From assembly GCA_018714895.1 (NCBI GenBank), contig DVMQ01000006.1, positions 1 through 64,000 on the forward strand: a stretch of 64,000 nucleotides of DNA. The letters run 5' to 3'. The stretch is from Coprovicinus avistercoris (GTDB lineage Bacteria; Actinomycetota; Coriobacteriia; Coriobacteriales; Atopobiaceae). The first letter of the stretch is position 1; every line of letters begins with the position of its first letter. The notes under the pieces are model-generated. The model searched no databases. It was given only the letters and a program-made list of their open reading frames with translations, and was not told the origin of the DNA. Position numbers and translations under genes: made by a program. Shown piece after piece: positions 52,215 through 60,793 of this stretch.

Positions 52215-54035
52215 TTATCTCAAGCCTCCACTAAGAACTATGACAAGCACCATAAATACCAAGGCTGAACACATGAGCGCAACAGCCCTCAGTGCTACTC
52301 CGCTTGTTTCTTGGCCCTCTTCATCTCTGTGGCGAAGGACCATAAGGTATGCGGGGGAAGTAGCAAAAGAAAAGAGCGTAGCTCCTGCAGCTGCCTCAAA
52401 GCTTGCTACGAGCGGTTGTGTGGCAACATCTGGTCCTATAAGCCCCATGCCTGCAAGGGCAACCAAGAGAACGACTGCTGCCCAAAGCAGGCCGAGTCCG
52501 ATTCCGCGAATAGCAAATCCCAAAGGCGATGGAGCATCTTCATCATCTGGGTCGTGTTCAATAAAAAATGCTGTTACATAGCTTGCCATCTCATCGGAGA
52601 CGAGAAGGGCAACCGGCGCTGCAAAAGCACATGCCATTCCCACTTCGGCGCCAAGTGTAATTGCCATAATACCGGCCATAACAATCCAGAAAAAGAACCA
52701 CATCTGACGACGAAAAAGACGCTTAACCTCGCCGCTCTTCTCACGAGAAGAGCTATCGCTTGAAGAGCCTCCGGCAATATGAAGGTCTTCCTCGTGTTCC
52801 TCTTCGAGAACATCAAGTGCATCGTCGACGGTAACAATGCCGAGAATCTTGTGGTTCTCATCGACAACAGGCACTGCAAGCAGGTTGTACTTAGCAATAT
52901 TTTCTGCTACATCTTCCTGATCGTCATCAGGATTGGCCACGATGAGATCTTCGCCGTTGTCCAAATCTCCCAAACACTCGTCCTTTTGGGCTATAAAAAG
53001 GCGGCGAACAGTCACCACTCCATCAAGGCGGCCGTCCTCATTGGTGAGATATACATAATTCACTGGTTCAAAGTCATCGTCGAGCGAGGAGATGCGAGCA
53101 GCCGCATCTGCAACCGTTGCGCTGCGCTTCATAGCGACAAACTCAGAGGTCATAATACGGCCGGCTGTATCGTCTTTATAACCTAAAAGCTGACGAACAG
53201 CACGCTGCTCCTTAATACCCATAAGGCGCAATAGGCGCTCGGCCTTTTCGTAATCAAGCTCGCCTACAAGCTCAGCAGCGTCATCTGGATCCATTTCTGA
53301 GAGCATGCGCGAAGCGTCGCCCGGATCCATATCCCCCATGATTTTGGCAGCCATCTCATCATCGTCGAGCTCTGCCATAGTTTCTGCAGCTTGTGTGTCA
53401 TCGAGCTGAGCAAAGACTTGTCCGCGAAGGCGAGGATCTAGCTGCTCAATAATGTCGGCAATATCAGCTGGGTGCAGATCGTCCAGTGTTTGGTGTGAGA
53501 TAGAAAGGCGTACCTGGGATAGATCTCGATCAAGAAGGTCCATGTAGTTCCAGGCGATTATTTTCTCCGGAATGTCGTTGCCAAGAGCATGAGCACAGCG
53601 CATGACAAGGCGTTCAAGTGCTGGAGAAATAGCACGTAAAATGCCACGAATGCCAACCTCTGCTCCAAGGAGACGGAGCTGAGAAGAGCTGGTATCAGAA
53701 AGTTTAAGGTCGTTTACGCGCACAACACGCATGCCGCGAGTATCAACAATCTGTTTGTTAAGCAGATCGCGGGCGATAAGAACTTCGTCAGGCTGGAGAT
53801 ACGAGAAGCGAATATCGGTGGCAGGAACTGAAAGACGCACTTCATTCTCATCGAAAGAAGCAACGTACTTGCGCCATGAGATCATAAAAGGTGTTTTACC
53901 AGGACCTTGAAAAGCGAGTGAGGTTACTCGGGGAAACACCTCACGCGTTGCAATGCCGAGGTCGTTGACAACACCAATTCGTTCACCTTCGGCATCCAGC
54001 ACAGGAATGCCCAAGATCTGGGAGAGGTAAATCAT
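52215..54035 (-). CDS. PRC-barrel / MgtE_N / CBS protein with non-MgtE membrane domain
   Basis: About 606 aa. Two PRC-barrels (about residues 1-75 and 95-150); an MgtE_N superhelix rich in Asp/Glu (LHPADIADIIEQLD, MDPDDAAELVGELD, about 190-280); a CBS pair (GRIMTSEFVAMKRSATVADAA, NLLAVPVVDENHKILGIVTVDDALDVLEEEHEEDLHIAGG, about 295-440). This is the Mg2+-sensing half of MgtE, down to the EDxHxxG end. The following ~165 residues hold about four to five hydrophobic segments, but I see no MgtE pore domain. It probably senses cytosolic Mg2+ and controls the NRAMP-like protein encoded 3 bp downstream. ATG at 54035 with AGGAG. Confidence 0.8.
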   Translation of the reverse strand: MIYLSQILGIPVLDAEGERIGVVNDLGIATREVFPRVTSLAFQGPGKTPFMISWRKYVASFDENEVRLSVPATDIRFSYLQPDEVLIARDLLNKQIVDTRGMRVVRVNDLKLSDTSSSQLRLLGAEVGIRGILRAISPALERLVMRCAHALGNDIPEKIIAWNYMDLLDRDLSQVRLSISHQTLDDLHPADIADIIEQLDPRLRGQVFAQLDDTQAAETMAELDDDEMAAKIMGDMDPGDASRMLSEMDPDDAAELVGELDYEKAERLLRLMGIKEQRAVRQLLGYKDDTAGRIMTSEFVAMKRSATVADAAARISSLDDDFEPVNYVYLTNEDGRLDGVVTVRRLFIAQKDECLGDLDNGEDLIVANPDDDQEDVAENIAKYNLLAVPVVDENHKILGIVTVDDALDVLEEEHEEDLHIAGGSSSDSSSREKSGEVKRLFRRQMWFFFWIVMAGIMAITLGAEVGMACAFAAPVALLVSDEMASYVTAFFIEHDPDDEDAPSPLGFAIRGIGLGLLWAAVVLLVALAGMGLIGPDVATQPLVASFEAAAGATLFSFATSPAYLMVLRHRDEEGQETSGVALRAVALMCSALVFMVLVIVLSGGLR

Positions 54036-54240
54036 GCGTGCTCCTAACACCTATGGCTGCATGACAGTGCAGCATGATGCAGTAGTTACGCCCCCTGGGC
54101 GCAACCTAAAGCACGCCGTGGGGGCTAATGACTGTGCGGTCGAGGTTTCATCAAAAGCCCTTCTTATAGACAACAGCTGATAAGAACTTGTGCAGTTCTT
54201 ATCTACGCGGAAGCATTGTACTCGCTTAGCGTAGAGATAT
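54036..54240 (-). promoter_or_regulatory. Structured leader of the MgtE-like/NRMT operon
   Basis: Minus-strand leader with at least four strong hairpins: TCTACGC / GCGTAGA (54236-54202), GATAAGAACT / AGTTCTTATC (54203-54179, perfect 10 bp), GCCCCC+GGCG / CGCC+GGGGGC (54125-54088) and GCTGCA / TGCAGC (54074-54057). GGGCT (54160-54156) can instead pair with AGCCC (54126-54122), excluding the G/C-rich hairpin. An 8-codon frame lies between. A possible -10 (GATAAT) is at 54260-54255. It does not fit the M-box consensus as I recall it. No U-run follows any hairpin. Confidence 0.5.
54125..54151 (-). CDS. Possible 8-aa leader peptide of the MgtE-like/NRMT operon
   Basis: ATG at 54151 with AGAAGGG about 6 nt upstream, codons for MKPRPHSH, stop TAG at 54127-54125. 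Two Pro codons lie among eight. The ribosome site overlaps the GGGCT arm and the stop overlaps the AGCCCCC arm of the two competing hairpins, so translating it would choose between them. This is the logic of proline-rich mgtL-type leaders, but so short a frame may be chance. Confidence 0.35.
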   Translation of the reverse strand: MKPRPHSH

Positions 54241-54345
54241 GGTGCGAAGAACACATTATCTGTCGTATTATGGACGAAGATTATTGCGATAAATCCCTAC
54301 AGGTCGCTATATTCTGGCAGTGCCAGCACGAGAGGGGACCAGCTT

Positions 54346-55380
54346 ATGAGCGGTATTTTCGATAATTTCCAAGCTTCTCTTAACCGTGGGGTCAATGCGG
54401 TGGGGCGTTCAACGCAGACTGCCCAACTCAATATGCAGTTAAAAGATCTGCTCAAACAGCGTCAGAATTTGGCAGCTCAGCTCGGCGCAAGCTTGTATGA
54501 GATCACAAAAGACAATGCTGAGTTTAGGGTTGGCCGCGAGGCAATCTATGATGGCATTGCTGCCGTAGATGCTCAGCGTGCTCAGATTGAGGCTTCTATT
54601 GCAGAGATTAAAGCAGCACAGGCTGCAGAAACCGCTTCTGCTCAGCGCTATCGTTGTCCTAATTGTGGTGCCATGGTTTCAGCAACCGACTTATTCTGCT
54701 CGGGATGCGGTACGCCTATTGATCAAATTAAGGCTGCTGCAGGTGTTTCTGCTGCTCCAGCACCGGCTGCTGCGCCGGCTGGGACGCGCGTGTGCTCAAA
54801 TTGCGGTGCCCCTATGGGCGAGAATGACTTGTTCTGCATGAATTGCGGTCATCGTGAAGAGCCTAAAGCAGAGCCTGCACCAGCACCAGAGGAAGCTCCA
54901 GTATCCACGGAACCAGAAATGCCTCTGCCTGAACCCGTCGCGGTTTCAGAAACCCTTGTTCCCGAGCCAGAACCGGTTGTAGAGACAGTGGTAGTGGAGG
55001 AGATAACCGAAACAGTAGAGCCCGAGAGCGAAGCTGATCCTGTGGCCGAGCCTGAGGAAGCCTCCGAGCTTGCTCCAGAACCTGATACAGAGCCTGAAAG
55101 TGTTCCTGAGCCTGCAGTCGAGTCTGAAGCAACGCCCGAACCTGTAGCCGAGCCTGAGGCACCAGCAGCTCCGGATTACAAGACATGTCCTCACTGTGGT
55201 GCTCCGCTTGGTCCGAATGATAAGTTCTGCATGTATTGCGGGCATGCTACGGAGGTTGCTCCAGCAGAGCCTGAGGAAGAACCGGCTGAGCAGCTTGCGA
55301 CGCCTACGTGTCCAAACTGTGGCGCAGAGGTCGGCGCGAACGATAAATTCTGTCTCAAATGCGGAACCAAGCTGATTTAG
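54346..55380 (+). CDS. Protein with four zinc ribbons and acidic Pro/Glu linker
   Basis: 344 aa, soluble. Residues ~1-100 form a coiled coil (LNMQLKDLLKQRQNLAAQLGASLYE, DAQRAQIEASIAEIKAAQAAE). Zinc ribbon 1 is CPNCGAMVSATDLFCSGCG (about 104-122) and ribbon 2 is CSNCGAPMGENDLFCMNCG (about 149-167). A ~105-residue linker of Pro/Glu/Val/Ala follows, then ribbon 3 CPHCGAPLGPNDKFCMYCG and ribbon 4 CPNCGAEVGANDKFCLKCG at the very end. The first half resembles zinc-ribbon scaffold proteins. Divergent from the MgtE-like gene. Function unknown. Confidence 0.8.
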   Translation: MSGIFDNFQASLNRGVNAVGRSTQTAQLNMQLKDLLKQRQNLAAQLGASLYEITKDNAEFRVGREAIYDGIAAVDAQRAQIEASIAEIKAAQAAETASAQRYRCPNCGAMVSATDLFCSGCGTPIDQIKAAAGVSAAPAPAAAPAGTRVCSNCGAPMGENDLFCMNCGHREEPKAEPAPAPEEAPVSTEPEMPLPEPVAVSETLVPEPEPVVETVVVEEITETVEPESEADPVAEPEEASELAPEPDTEPESVPEPAVESEATPEPVAEPEAPAAPDYKTCPHCGAPLGPNDKFCMYCGHATEVAPAEPEEEPAEQLATPTCPNCGAEVGANDKFCLKCGTKLI

Positions 55381-55387
55381 TGTGATA

Positions 55388-55418
55388 AAGACCTGCTTCT
55401 TTGAAGCGGGTCTTTTTT
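55388..55418 (+). terminator. Terminator between the two zinc-ribbon genes
   Basis: Hairpin GACCTGCTTC / GAAGCGGGTC with a 3-nt loop, followed by six T. Confidence 0.8.
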
Positions 55419-55438
55419 GTTAAGGGTGTGATCTGCTC

Positions 55439-56794
55439 ATGTTTTGTCCAAAGTGCGGATTTCAAGTTGCCGATGGTGCAAAATTCTGCCCTAAATGTGG
55501 CTGCCACATGCCAGAGACTTCTCAGGATACAGCCCATAATCAATCGCAGCTGAACACACCTCATGTAAAACCACCACGTAAGTTCCCTCTTATTCCAATA
55601 GCAATCGTTGGGGTGCTGGTTGTTGTAATTGGTGCTTTTGCAGTGCTTGGGTTTATGGGCATCGGCCCCATTGCTGGCCTATTGCGTGGTGGAACCGGTG
55701 CTGTGTCTGAAGAGCCTGGTCACACGCAAGGAAACTACAGCTCAAATATTTCTGTTGGATATGGCTATGGCGTTTCTGATAACGACTACGATTACTTTAT
55801 TAGTTATCGAGGCGGAGGCATTTGCCGGGCAAAGTGGAATGGCGATAGCTCTGAAACAGAGACTATCTATCCAATAACGATTGATGAACATTCGTATTCT
55901 TATGCGTCATTTCTCAATATTGATGATGGCTGGCTTTACTTCTGCGAGTTTACCTATGACTACGATAACTCAGGCAAGCAAACGCAGAAGCTCGTGCGTG
56001 TCCGTACAGATGGATCTGATGCAGAGACGGTCCATGAATTTGAAACAGTAGATGTGGATGACGCAAACTACAATGTTTCAGCGGTGTACCTTTTCGACAG
56101 CAAACTCTATGTTCTGATAACGAACAATGCGTCTGATGTTAACGGGGTTGTTTATCAGGTTGTTAGCATGAACGAAGACGGGTCTGATATTGAAGAACTC
56201 GGCGAAGTTCAGGTGGATGGCTATGCATATTTTGTCCTAACCCCCGATCGTATCTACTATGCAGCCACTCCCACTAATTCTTCCAGCTCAACCCAATCTA
56301 AGAGCACGATTTATGCACAGGACCTTGATGGTTCAAATATGTCTGTAATATATGAGAGTGACATTGGTACGATCTCTGCTCTTGCATATAAAGACGGTCG
56401 TCTGTACTTCGAAGAGAGTAATTCCACGATCAATTATCAGAAGCTCGTCTCGGTAGCAGTGGACGGGTCTGATGTGCAGCGGCTCTATGAAGCTCCTGCA
56501 CAAACCGGTGTGTATATTGGCATGTATGCTGACGATAAAGCCTATCTTATCGCCTATGACAATTCAGAAGGCTATGCGATGACGCCTTCTTACATGGTGG
56601 CAGTTCCACTTTCCGGAAATGGTGAAACATCGCAGGTCGATTTTCCAGCAGATGGCTTCAATGTCATGCTGCTTAACGCTGGAGACCACATGATTATTCT
56701 CAACGGTGGCGGCGATGTTGCAAGCCTTGGATACGAGGTTTGGGGTATGTCCTTTGATGGTAGCGAGGAGAAAACTTACGTAGCATCTGAATAA
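55439..56794 (+). CDS. Zinc-ribbon membrane protein with DUF5050-like extracellular propeller
   Basis: 451 aa. N-terminal zinc ribbon CPKCGFQVADGAKFCPKCG (residues 3-21), Pro/Gln linker, one membrane helix (about 50-78, IPIAIVGVLVVVIGAFAVLGF), then ~370 residues outside. These have repeated beta-strand units with YLFDSKLYVLIT, DRIYYAATPT, ALAYKDGRLYF and KLVSVAVDGSDVQRL, typical of DUF5050 beta-propellers. Ligand unknown. The start has AAGGGTG. A terminator separates it from the previous ribbon gene, but the pairing suggests a shared role. Confidence 0.78.
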   Translation: MFCPKCGFQVADGAKFCPKCGCHMPETSQDTAHNQSQLNTPHVKPPRKFPLIPIAIVGVLVVVIGAFAVLGFMGIGPIAGLLRGGTGAVSEEPGHTQGNYSSNISVGYGYGVSDNDYDYFISYRGGGICRAKWNGDSSETETIYPITIDEHSYSYASFLNIDDGWLYFCEFTYDYDNSGKQTQKLVRVRTDGSDAETVHEFETVDVDDANYNVSAVYLFDSKLYVLITNNASDVNGVVYQVVSMNEDGSDIEELGEVQVDGYAYFVLTPDRIYYAATPTNSSSSTQSKSTIYAQDLDGSNMSVIYESDIGTISALAYKDGRLYFEESNSTINYQKLVSVAVDGSDVQRLYEAPAQTGVYIGMYADDKAYLIAYDNSEGYAMTPSYMVAVPLSGNGETSQVDFPADGFNVMLLNAGDHMIILNGGGDVASLGYEVWGMSFDGSEEKTYVASE

Positions 56795-56813
56795 AACGTT
56801 AGACATTTCTTAT

Positions 56814-56848
56814 CAAAAAATGAGGCCGTGCATTGCTGCGCGGCCTCA
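56814..56848 (-). terminator. Terminator after the isomerase-like gene
   Basis: Stem TGAGGCCG / CGGCCTCA with a 12-nt loop, followed on the minus strand by six T. Convergent with the zinc-ribbon gene. Confidence 0.75.
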
Positions 56849-56866
56849 TTGCGGATAAAACGACGC

Positions 56867-58027
56867 CTAAGCTTTGTCTGAAAGCCGCGCGACAAGTTCA
56901 TCAAGTGGAAGGCCGTCTTCTGGAATGGCGTTTCTCCAGTAACGGGCGCTCTCCTCGAATCCAACCCAATCCTGTTCGATAATTGAGGCGGTACCGGAAT
57001 AAAGCTCAAGTGTGAGATAAATGTCTGTACAGCGATCCGGCATGCCTGGATCGATTGGCCTGTCATAGCTGGCTTTGAGTGCAGAAAGCACTTTGAGAGG
57101 ATTGATGATTCCCCAAGCGTTTGTTTTCTCAGTGAACGAAATGTGAGCTGAGGTTTGTCCGTCTGTCTGTTGGAGATGGATGATGGGGCTATAGCAGCCA
57201 AGTTCAGAGAGCCACTGATAGCAGTCGCAGTCTTTGGCACTGGCAAACAGCTGTGGGTTCTTATCCATATCCTCTTCGATTGAGGGCCAGGCAGAAATGC
57301 CGCGTTCGCGTGCAAGGGCAAAGGCCTTGTCTGATCCAAGCCACAGATCGGGATACGGTGTTGTGAGGTATTGGCCCTCAGAAGGGCGTTGGAATTTGCG
57401 CTGATGATGTCCTACATCTTCCGTGAAGTAGAAATTACGTCCGCTCTCCTGAGTTACGCGGCGCAGCAGCTCACGAGTATCGTTAATACGCCACGGGTAT
57501 TGGTGCGGTGTATACATCTGCTCCAGACCAAGCTCTCGGCACCCTACCTCTCCTGCGTGGCGATTAAGTTGAACTAACTGTTCGATAAGTAAGTCAACGT
57601 ATTCACCGTATGTGGCTTGAGACTGCAGGACACGATGCGGAAATGCATGTGCGAAGAAACCCATGCCACAGCCAAGTTCTCCCGCGGCTTCTACCATGGG
57701 ATAGAACCAATTGTTCATCATGTTTTCGCGCACGCGAGCATCTGGATGCGTCATGCCCAGGGTTGAGTAGGTACCATGGCCTGAATAAAGATTTGCGACT
57801 CGGATATCGTGCCGGTGCTCCGCATCACGAACTTGACCTATCCAAGCATGGAAATAGTCTGGTCCCATAAAGAGGGGATCGTGCTCATTATCTGCGCTTG
57901 CTTCAACATATCGAATGTTCAGATCCGCGATCTTCTCGGCCCATTCGTCTGGTGTGCACCAGCGTTTGTAAAAAGCAACGTTATCCCACGTGAGATAAAT
58001 GCGGGGATAAGAGACTGCGTCTGCCAT
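56867..58027 (-). CDS. Xylose-isomerase-like TIM-barrel protein (sugar isomerase/epimerase family)
   Basis: 386 aa. TIM-barrel of the AP endonuclease 2 superfamily: IYLTWDNVAFYKRWCTPDEWAE opening, RYVEASADNEHDPLFMG, ANLYSGHGTYSTLGM (likely active-site His), LGLEQMYTPHQYPW (a likely metal-binding Glu), and EDVGHHQRKF (Asp/His). These fit a metal-dependent ketose/aldose isomerase or epimerase. A GGAGG precedes the ATG, and the gene begins 2 bp after deoC, so the two are an operon. Exact substrate unknown. Confidence 0.75.
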   Translation of the reverse strand: MADAVSYPRIYLTWDNVAFYKRWCTPDEWAEKIADLNIRYVEASADNEHDPLFMGPDYFHAWIGQVRDAEHRHDIRVANLYSGHGTYSTLGMTHPDARVRENMMNNWFYPMVEAAGELGCGMGFFAHAFPHRVLQSQATYGEYVDLLIEQLVQLNRHAGEVGCRELGLEQMYTPHQYPWRINDTRELLRRVTQESGRNFYFTEDVGHHQRKFQRPSEGQYLTTPYPDLWLGSDKAFALARERGISAWPSIEEDMDKNPQLFASAKDCDCYQWLSELGCYSPIIHLQQTDGQTSAHISFTEKTNAWGIINPLKVLSALKASYDRPIDPGMPDRCTDIYLTLELYSGTASIIEQDWVGFEESARYWRNAIPEDGLPLDELVARLSDKA

Positions 58028-58029
58028 GG

Positions 58030-58740
58030 TTATACCTCCAGAGCGTCAACACCTTGCTCGGCCATCATCTGACGAAGCTCCTCGATGATGCTAACGCCTG
58101 CCGAACAGCCAATACGTGTGGCGCCTGCGCGAATCATATCGAGAAATGCTTCGGCAGTTCTGATGCCGCCGGCTGCCTTTACCTGGACCTTATCGCCTAC
58201 ATGCTCTTTCATGAGGCGAACATCCTCTACTGTTGCTCCGCCAGTGCCAAAGCCTGTTGAGGTCTTAATAAAGGTTGGCTCAACGTTACGGGCAATCTCG
58301 CAGAGCTTGATTTTCTCTTCGTTTGTGAGATAGCAGTTTTCAAAAATAACCTTGCTGGGGATATTGGCTTCACGACAGATGGCAACAATGCTTTCCATCT
58401 CTTTTTCTACGTAATCCCAATGGCCCTCTTTTACCTCGGTGAGGTTAACTACATAGTCAATTTCATTAGCACCCTGCTCAATGGCATCGCGTGTCTCAAA
58501 GGCCTTGGCAGCAATGCTTGTCTGTCCGAGTGGGAATGCAATGGCGGCACCCGTATCAATATCAGTACCTTCTAATTGCTTCGCACAGAACGCTGACTGT
58601 GTTTGATTGATAGCAACCATCTTAAAGTGATAGCGCTTTGCTTCGTCACAGAGCTTGATCATGTCTGCTTCTGTAGCATCGGCATGCAGATTAGTGTGAT
58701 CTATCAGGCGTGCAAAATCATCGAGTGTCCAGCGTGCCAT
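58030..58740 (-). CDS. deoC: Deoxyribose-phosphate aldolase family (DeoC-like)
   Basis: 236 aa. Class I aldolase TIM barrel. Asp of NEIDYVVN, Schiff-base Lys of FIKTSTGFGTGGATVEDV and Lys of VKAAGGIR are all present. DeoC splits 2-deoxyribose-5-phosphate to acetaldehyde and glyceraldehyde-3-phosphate. The substrate segment AINQTQSAFCAKQL differs from the usual VCVNPxYV, and the neighbours are oxidoreductases and an isomerase rather than nucleoside enzymes. So a different deoxy sugar is possible. ATG at 58740 after GGGAGG; the frame is open to 58839. Confidence 0.88.
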   Translation of the reverse strand: MARWTLDDFARLIDHTNLHADATEADMIKLCDEAKRYHFKMVAINQTQSAFCAKQLEGTDIDTGAAIAFPLGQTSIAAKAFETRDAIEQGANEIDYVVNLTEVKEGHWDYVEKEMESIVAICREANIPSKVIFENCYLTNEEKIKLCEIARNVEPTFIKTSTGFGTGGATVEDVRLMKEHVGDKVQVKAAGGIRTAEAFLDMIRAGATRIGCSAGVSIIEELRQMMAEQGVDALEV

Positions 58741-58781
58741 AGAGCCTCCCTTTGTTTGGCGGATATTATGCGCCTCATTGA

Positions 58782-58809
58782 TTGACGATACTGTCAAGAT
58801 GTTGATAAT
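58782..58809 (+). promoter_or_regulatory. Promoter and possible operator between deoC and gntR
   Basis: TTGACG (58782) with a 16-bp spacer to GATAAT (58804-58809), reading toward the regulator. The -35 lies within an inverted repeat TTGAC-6 bp-GTCAA (58782-58797), a plausible binding site for the regulator. Confidence 0.45.
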
Positions 58810-58904
58810 GTAATGACATAATAATAGGTAATGAATCAATGAACAAGCTCATTGCAAAAGAAACAGGCTTATTCGGCGTAGTACATCGAAAGAAAGAAGC
58901 GTCT

Positions 58905-59618
58905 ATGGCGAGAACTCCGCTTTACGCAAAGATAAGAAATGACCTTCGGACCAAGATTGAGCAGGGCGAATATGCTGTTGGCGAGGTTATTCCATCGGAG
59001 GTGGAACTGGCAGAAACGTATGGCGTAAGCCGGCCTACGGTTCGTCAGGCCGTGCAAGCTCTTGCCGACGAGGGGTATTTGGATAAACGCCGCAAGCGCG
59101 GAACTCAAGTGCGACAGCGAAAAATCGAGCAAGGTTTTACGCTTACAATCCGCAGCTTTGAAGAGGAAATGAAAGCAAATCGCAAGATCGGACGGACCGA
59201 AGTGTTGGCACTGAGGCGCGAAAATCCATCCGATGAGGTGGCTCGTCGTCTTGAGATTGATCCACGTGATGAAGTGTTTAAGCTGGTTCGCCTTCGGTAT
59301 GCCGACGATGTGCCCAATGTCTTTAATGAAAGCTATATTCCAGCAGCTCTTGTCCCGACGTTTGATACGTATGATTTCCAATCGCGTTCTATGTATGACG
59401 TCCTCAATGAGCTGGGAGAAAAGGTGGTATCAGCTGTTCGATCGATAGATGTTGTGGGTGCAGATCCAACACTTGCCGCACTGCTTGATGTTGAAGAAGG
59501 CGATCCTTGTTTCCTGTTCCACACCGTCGCAAAGGATGCAGCAGACCGTGTTGTTGAGTATTCAATAGCGAAGTACCGCGGTGAATCCAATACATTCGAG
59601 GTTCGAATCAATTCCTAA
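58905..59618 (+). CDS. GntR-family (HutC-type) transcription regulator
   Basis: About 237 aa. N-terminal winged helix (PLYAKIRNDLRTKIEQGEYAVGEVIPSEVELAETYGVSRPTVRQAVQALADEGYLDKRRKRGTQV region, residues 4-68), then a UTRA ligand domain (~85-230, RLRYADDVPNVFNESYIPAAL, VEYSIAKYRG). Likely represses the flanking sugar genes until a phosphorylated sugar or related ligand binds. ATG at 58905 gives the usual GntR start; it has only a GAAAG site. An ATG at 58839 is the alternative. Divergent from deoC and upstream of two oxidoreductases. Confidence 0.88.
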   Translation: MARTPLYAKIRNDLRTKIEQGEYAVGEVIPSEVELAETYGVSRPTVRQAVQALADEGYLDKRRKRGTQVRQRKIEQGFTLTIRSFEEEMKANRKIGRTEVLALRRENPSDEVARRLEIDPRDEVFKLVRLRYADDVPNVFNESYIPAALVPTFDTYDFQSRSMYDVLNELGEKVVSAVRSIDVVGADPTLAALLDVEEGDPCFLFHTVAKDAADRVVEYSIAKYRGESNTFEVRINS

Positions 59619-59714
59619 CGAGTGAGATTTATATTACATATTTGCGATTTATCATGAATAAGTAAGGATGTAATGCACCTAAGACCTTTTGTCAGGGACT
59701 CTGAAGGGAGAATG

Positions 59715-60740
59715 ATGGCTCCAATACAAGTTTGTGTAATAGGTTGTGGACGTGCAGGCATGATTCATGCACGCGATTATGCCGGAGGAGTTCGAGGAGC
59801 GCGTCTGTATGCAATTGCCGATCCCTCGGAGCAGGCTCGCGAAAATGCCCAGGCAGAACTCGGCGTTGAACATGTGTATGCAGATTGGCACGAGGCCATT
59901 GAAAACCCCAAGATAGATGCAGTTGTGGTGGTAACGCCTACGGCTATGCATCGCGACATAGTGGTCACGGCTGCAGAGGCTGGCAAGCATGTATTCTGCG
60001 AGAAACCCATGGCAGCTTCTGAAGCTGAGTGCGAAGAGATGATTGCCGCATGCGACAAGAACGGCACTAAACTGCAACTGGGTTTTATGCGCCGCTTTGA
60101 TGAGAGTTTGCAACATGCTCGTCGCGCCATTGACGAAGGCCAAATTGGTGACGTTGTGCTGGTGAAATCGCTTACTCGCGGCCCTTCTCATCCAAAGCCA
60201 TGGATGTATAACGTGCGCGAGAGCTACGGGCCTATCGGAGAAGTTAACTCGCATGATTTAGATACGCTGCGCTGGTTTGCAGGCTCAGAGGTTCGGAGCA
60301 TTTTTGCACAAGGAGGTAATTTCCGCTCTCCGGAGGTAGCCGACGAATTCCCTGAGTGGTATGACACCGTGACGATGAGCCTGACCTTTGATGATGGAAA
60401 GCTTGGATTGGTAGACGGTGCGCAATATGTGCAGTATGGCTACGATGCGCGCGTTGAAGTGCTTGGTACAGAAGGTTCGATTCTTGTTGGCCAACAACCA
60501 CGTGAAACGTTTGTAGTAACTGGTTCAGATGGCCAGGTACGTCGTCCTATGAACAATAGCTGGACGTATCTATTCCGCGAAGCATATCAGCGAGAAGACC
60601 AAGCTTTTATCGATGCGATTGTAAGAGATGAAGAACCGGCAGCTACCGGGCATGATGGCCTTATGGCGGTGCGTCTTGTCAATATGGGTTTGCAGTCGTT
60701 ACTCGAAAATCGAGTAGTGGTGGATGACTCAAGAGCGTAA
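59715..60740 (+). CDS. Gfo/Idh/MocA-family oxidoreductase
   Basis: About 341 aa. NAD(P)-binding Rossmann fold VCVIGCGRAGMIHARDYAG (about residues 4-22), then KHVFCEKPMAASEAECEEMI with the EKP motif (about 94-96), and a C-terminal alpha/beta domain with EVNSHDLDTLRWFAGSE (catalytic His region). Closest to inositol 2-dehydrogenase-like enzymes, which oxidise a ring or sugar hydroxyl to a ketone. ATG 59712 or 59715; GAAGGGAG fits 59715 better. Next to a zinc alcohol dehydrogenase, 53 bp later. Substrate unknown. Confidence 0.87.
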   Translation: MAPIQVCVIGCGRAGMIHARDYAGGVRGARLYAIADPSEQARENAQAELGVEHVYADWHEAIENPKIDAVVVVTPTAMHRDIVVTAAEAGKHVFCEKPMAASEAECEEMIAACDKNGTKLQLGFMRRFDESLQHARRAIDEGQIGDVVLVKSLTRGPSHPKPWMYNVRESYGPIGEVNSHDLDTLRWFAGSEVRSIFAQGGNFRSPEVADEFPEWYDTVTMSLTFDDGKLGLVDGAQYVQYGYDARVEVLGTEGSILVGQQPRETFVVTGSDGQVRRPMNNSWTYLFREAYQREDQAFIDAIVRDEEPAATGHDGLMAVRLVNMGLQSLLENRVVVDDSRA

Positions 60741-60793
60741 GAAATTCTGCGTAAATAAAAAATTCGTATGTGCCGCGAGGGAGATGGGTGTGA

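Noticed and set aside
54036..54240. Classical M-box (ykoK) or yybP-ykoY riboswitch
   Set aside because: The expected conserved segments (for example a GGUGAGGCUCC-like core) are not visible; the hairpin set differs.
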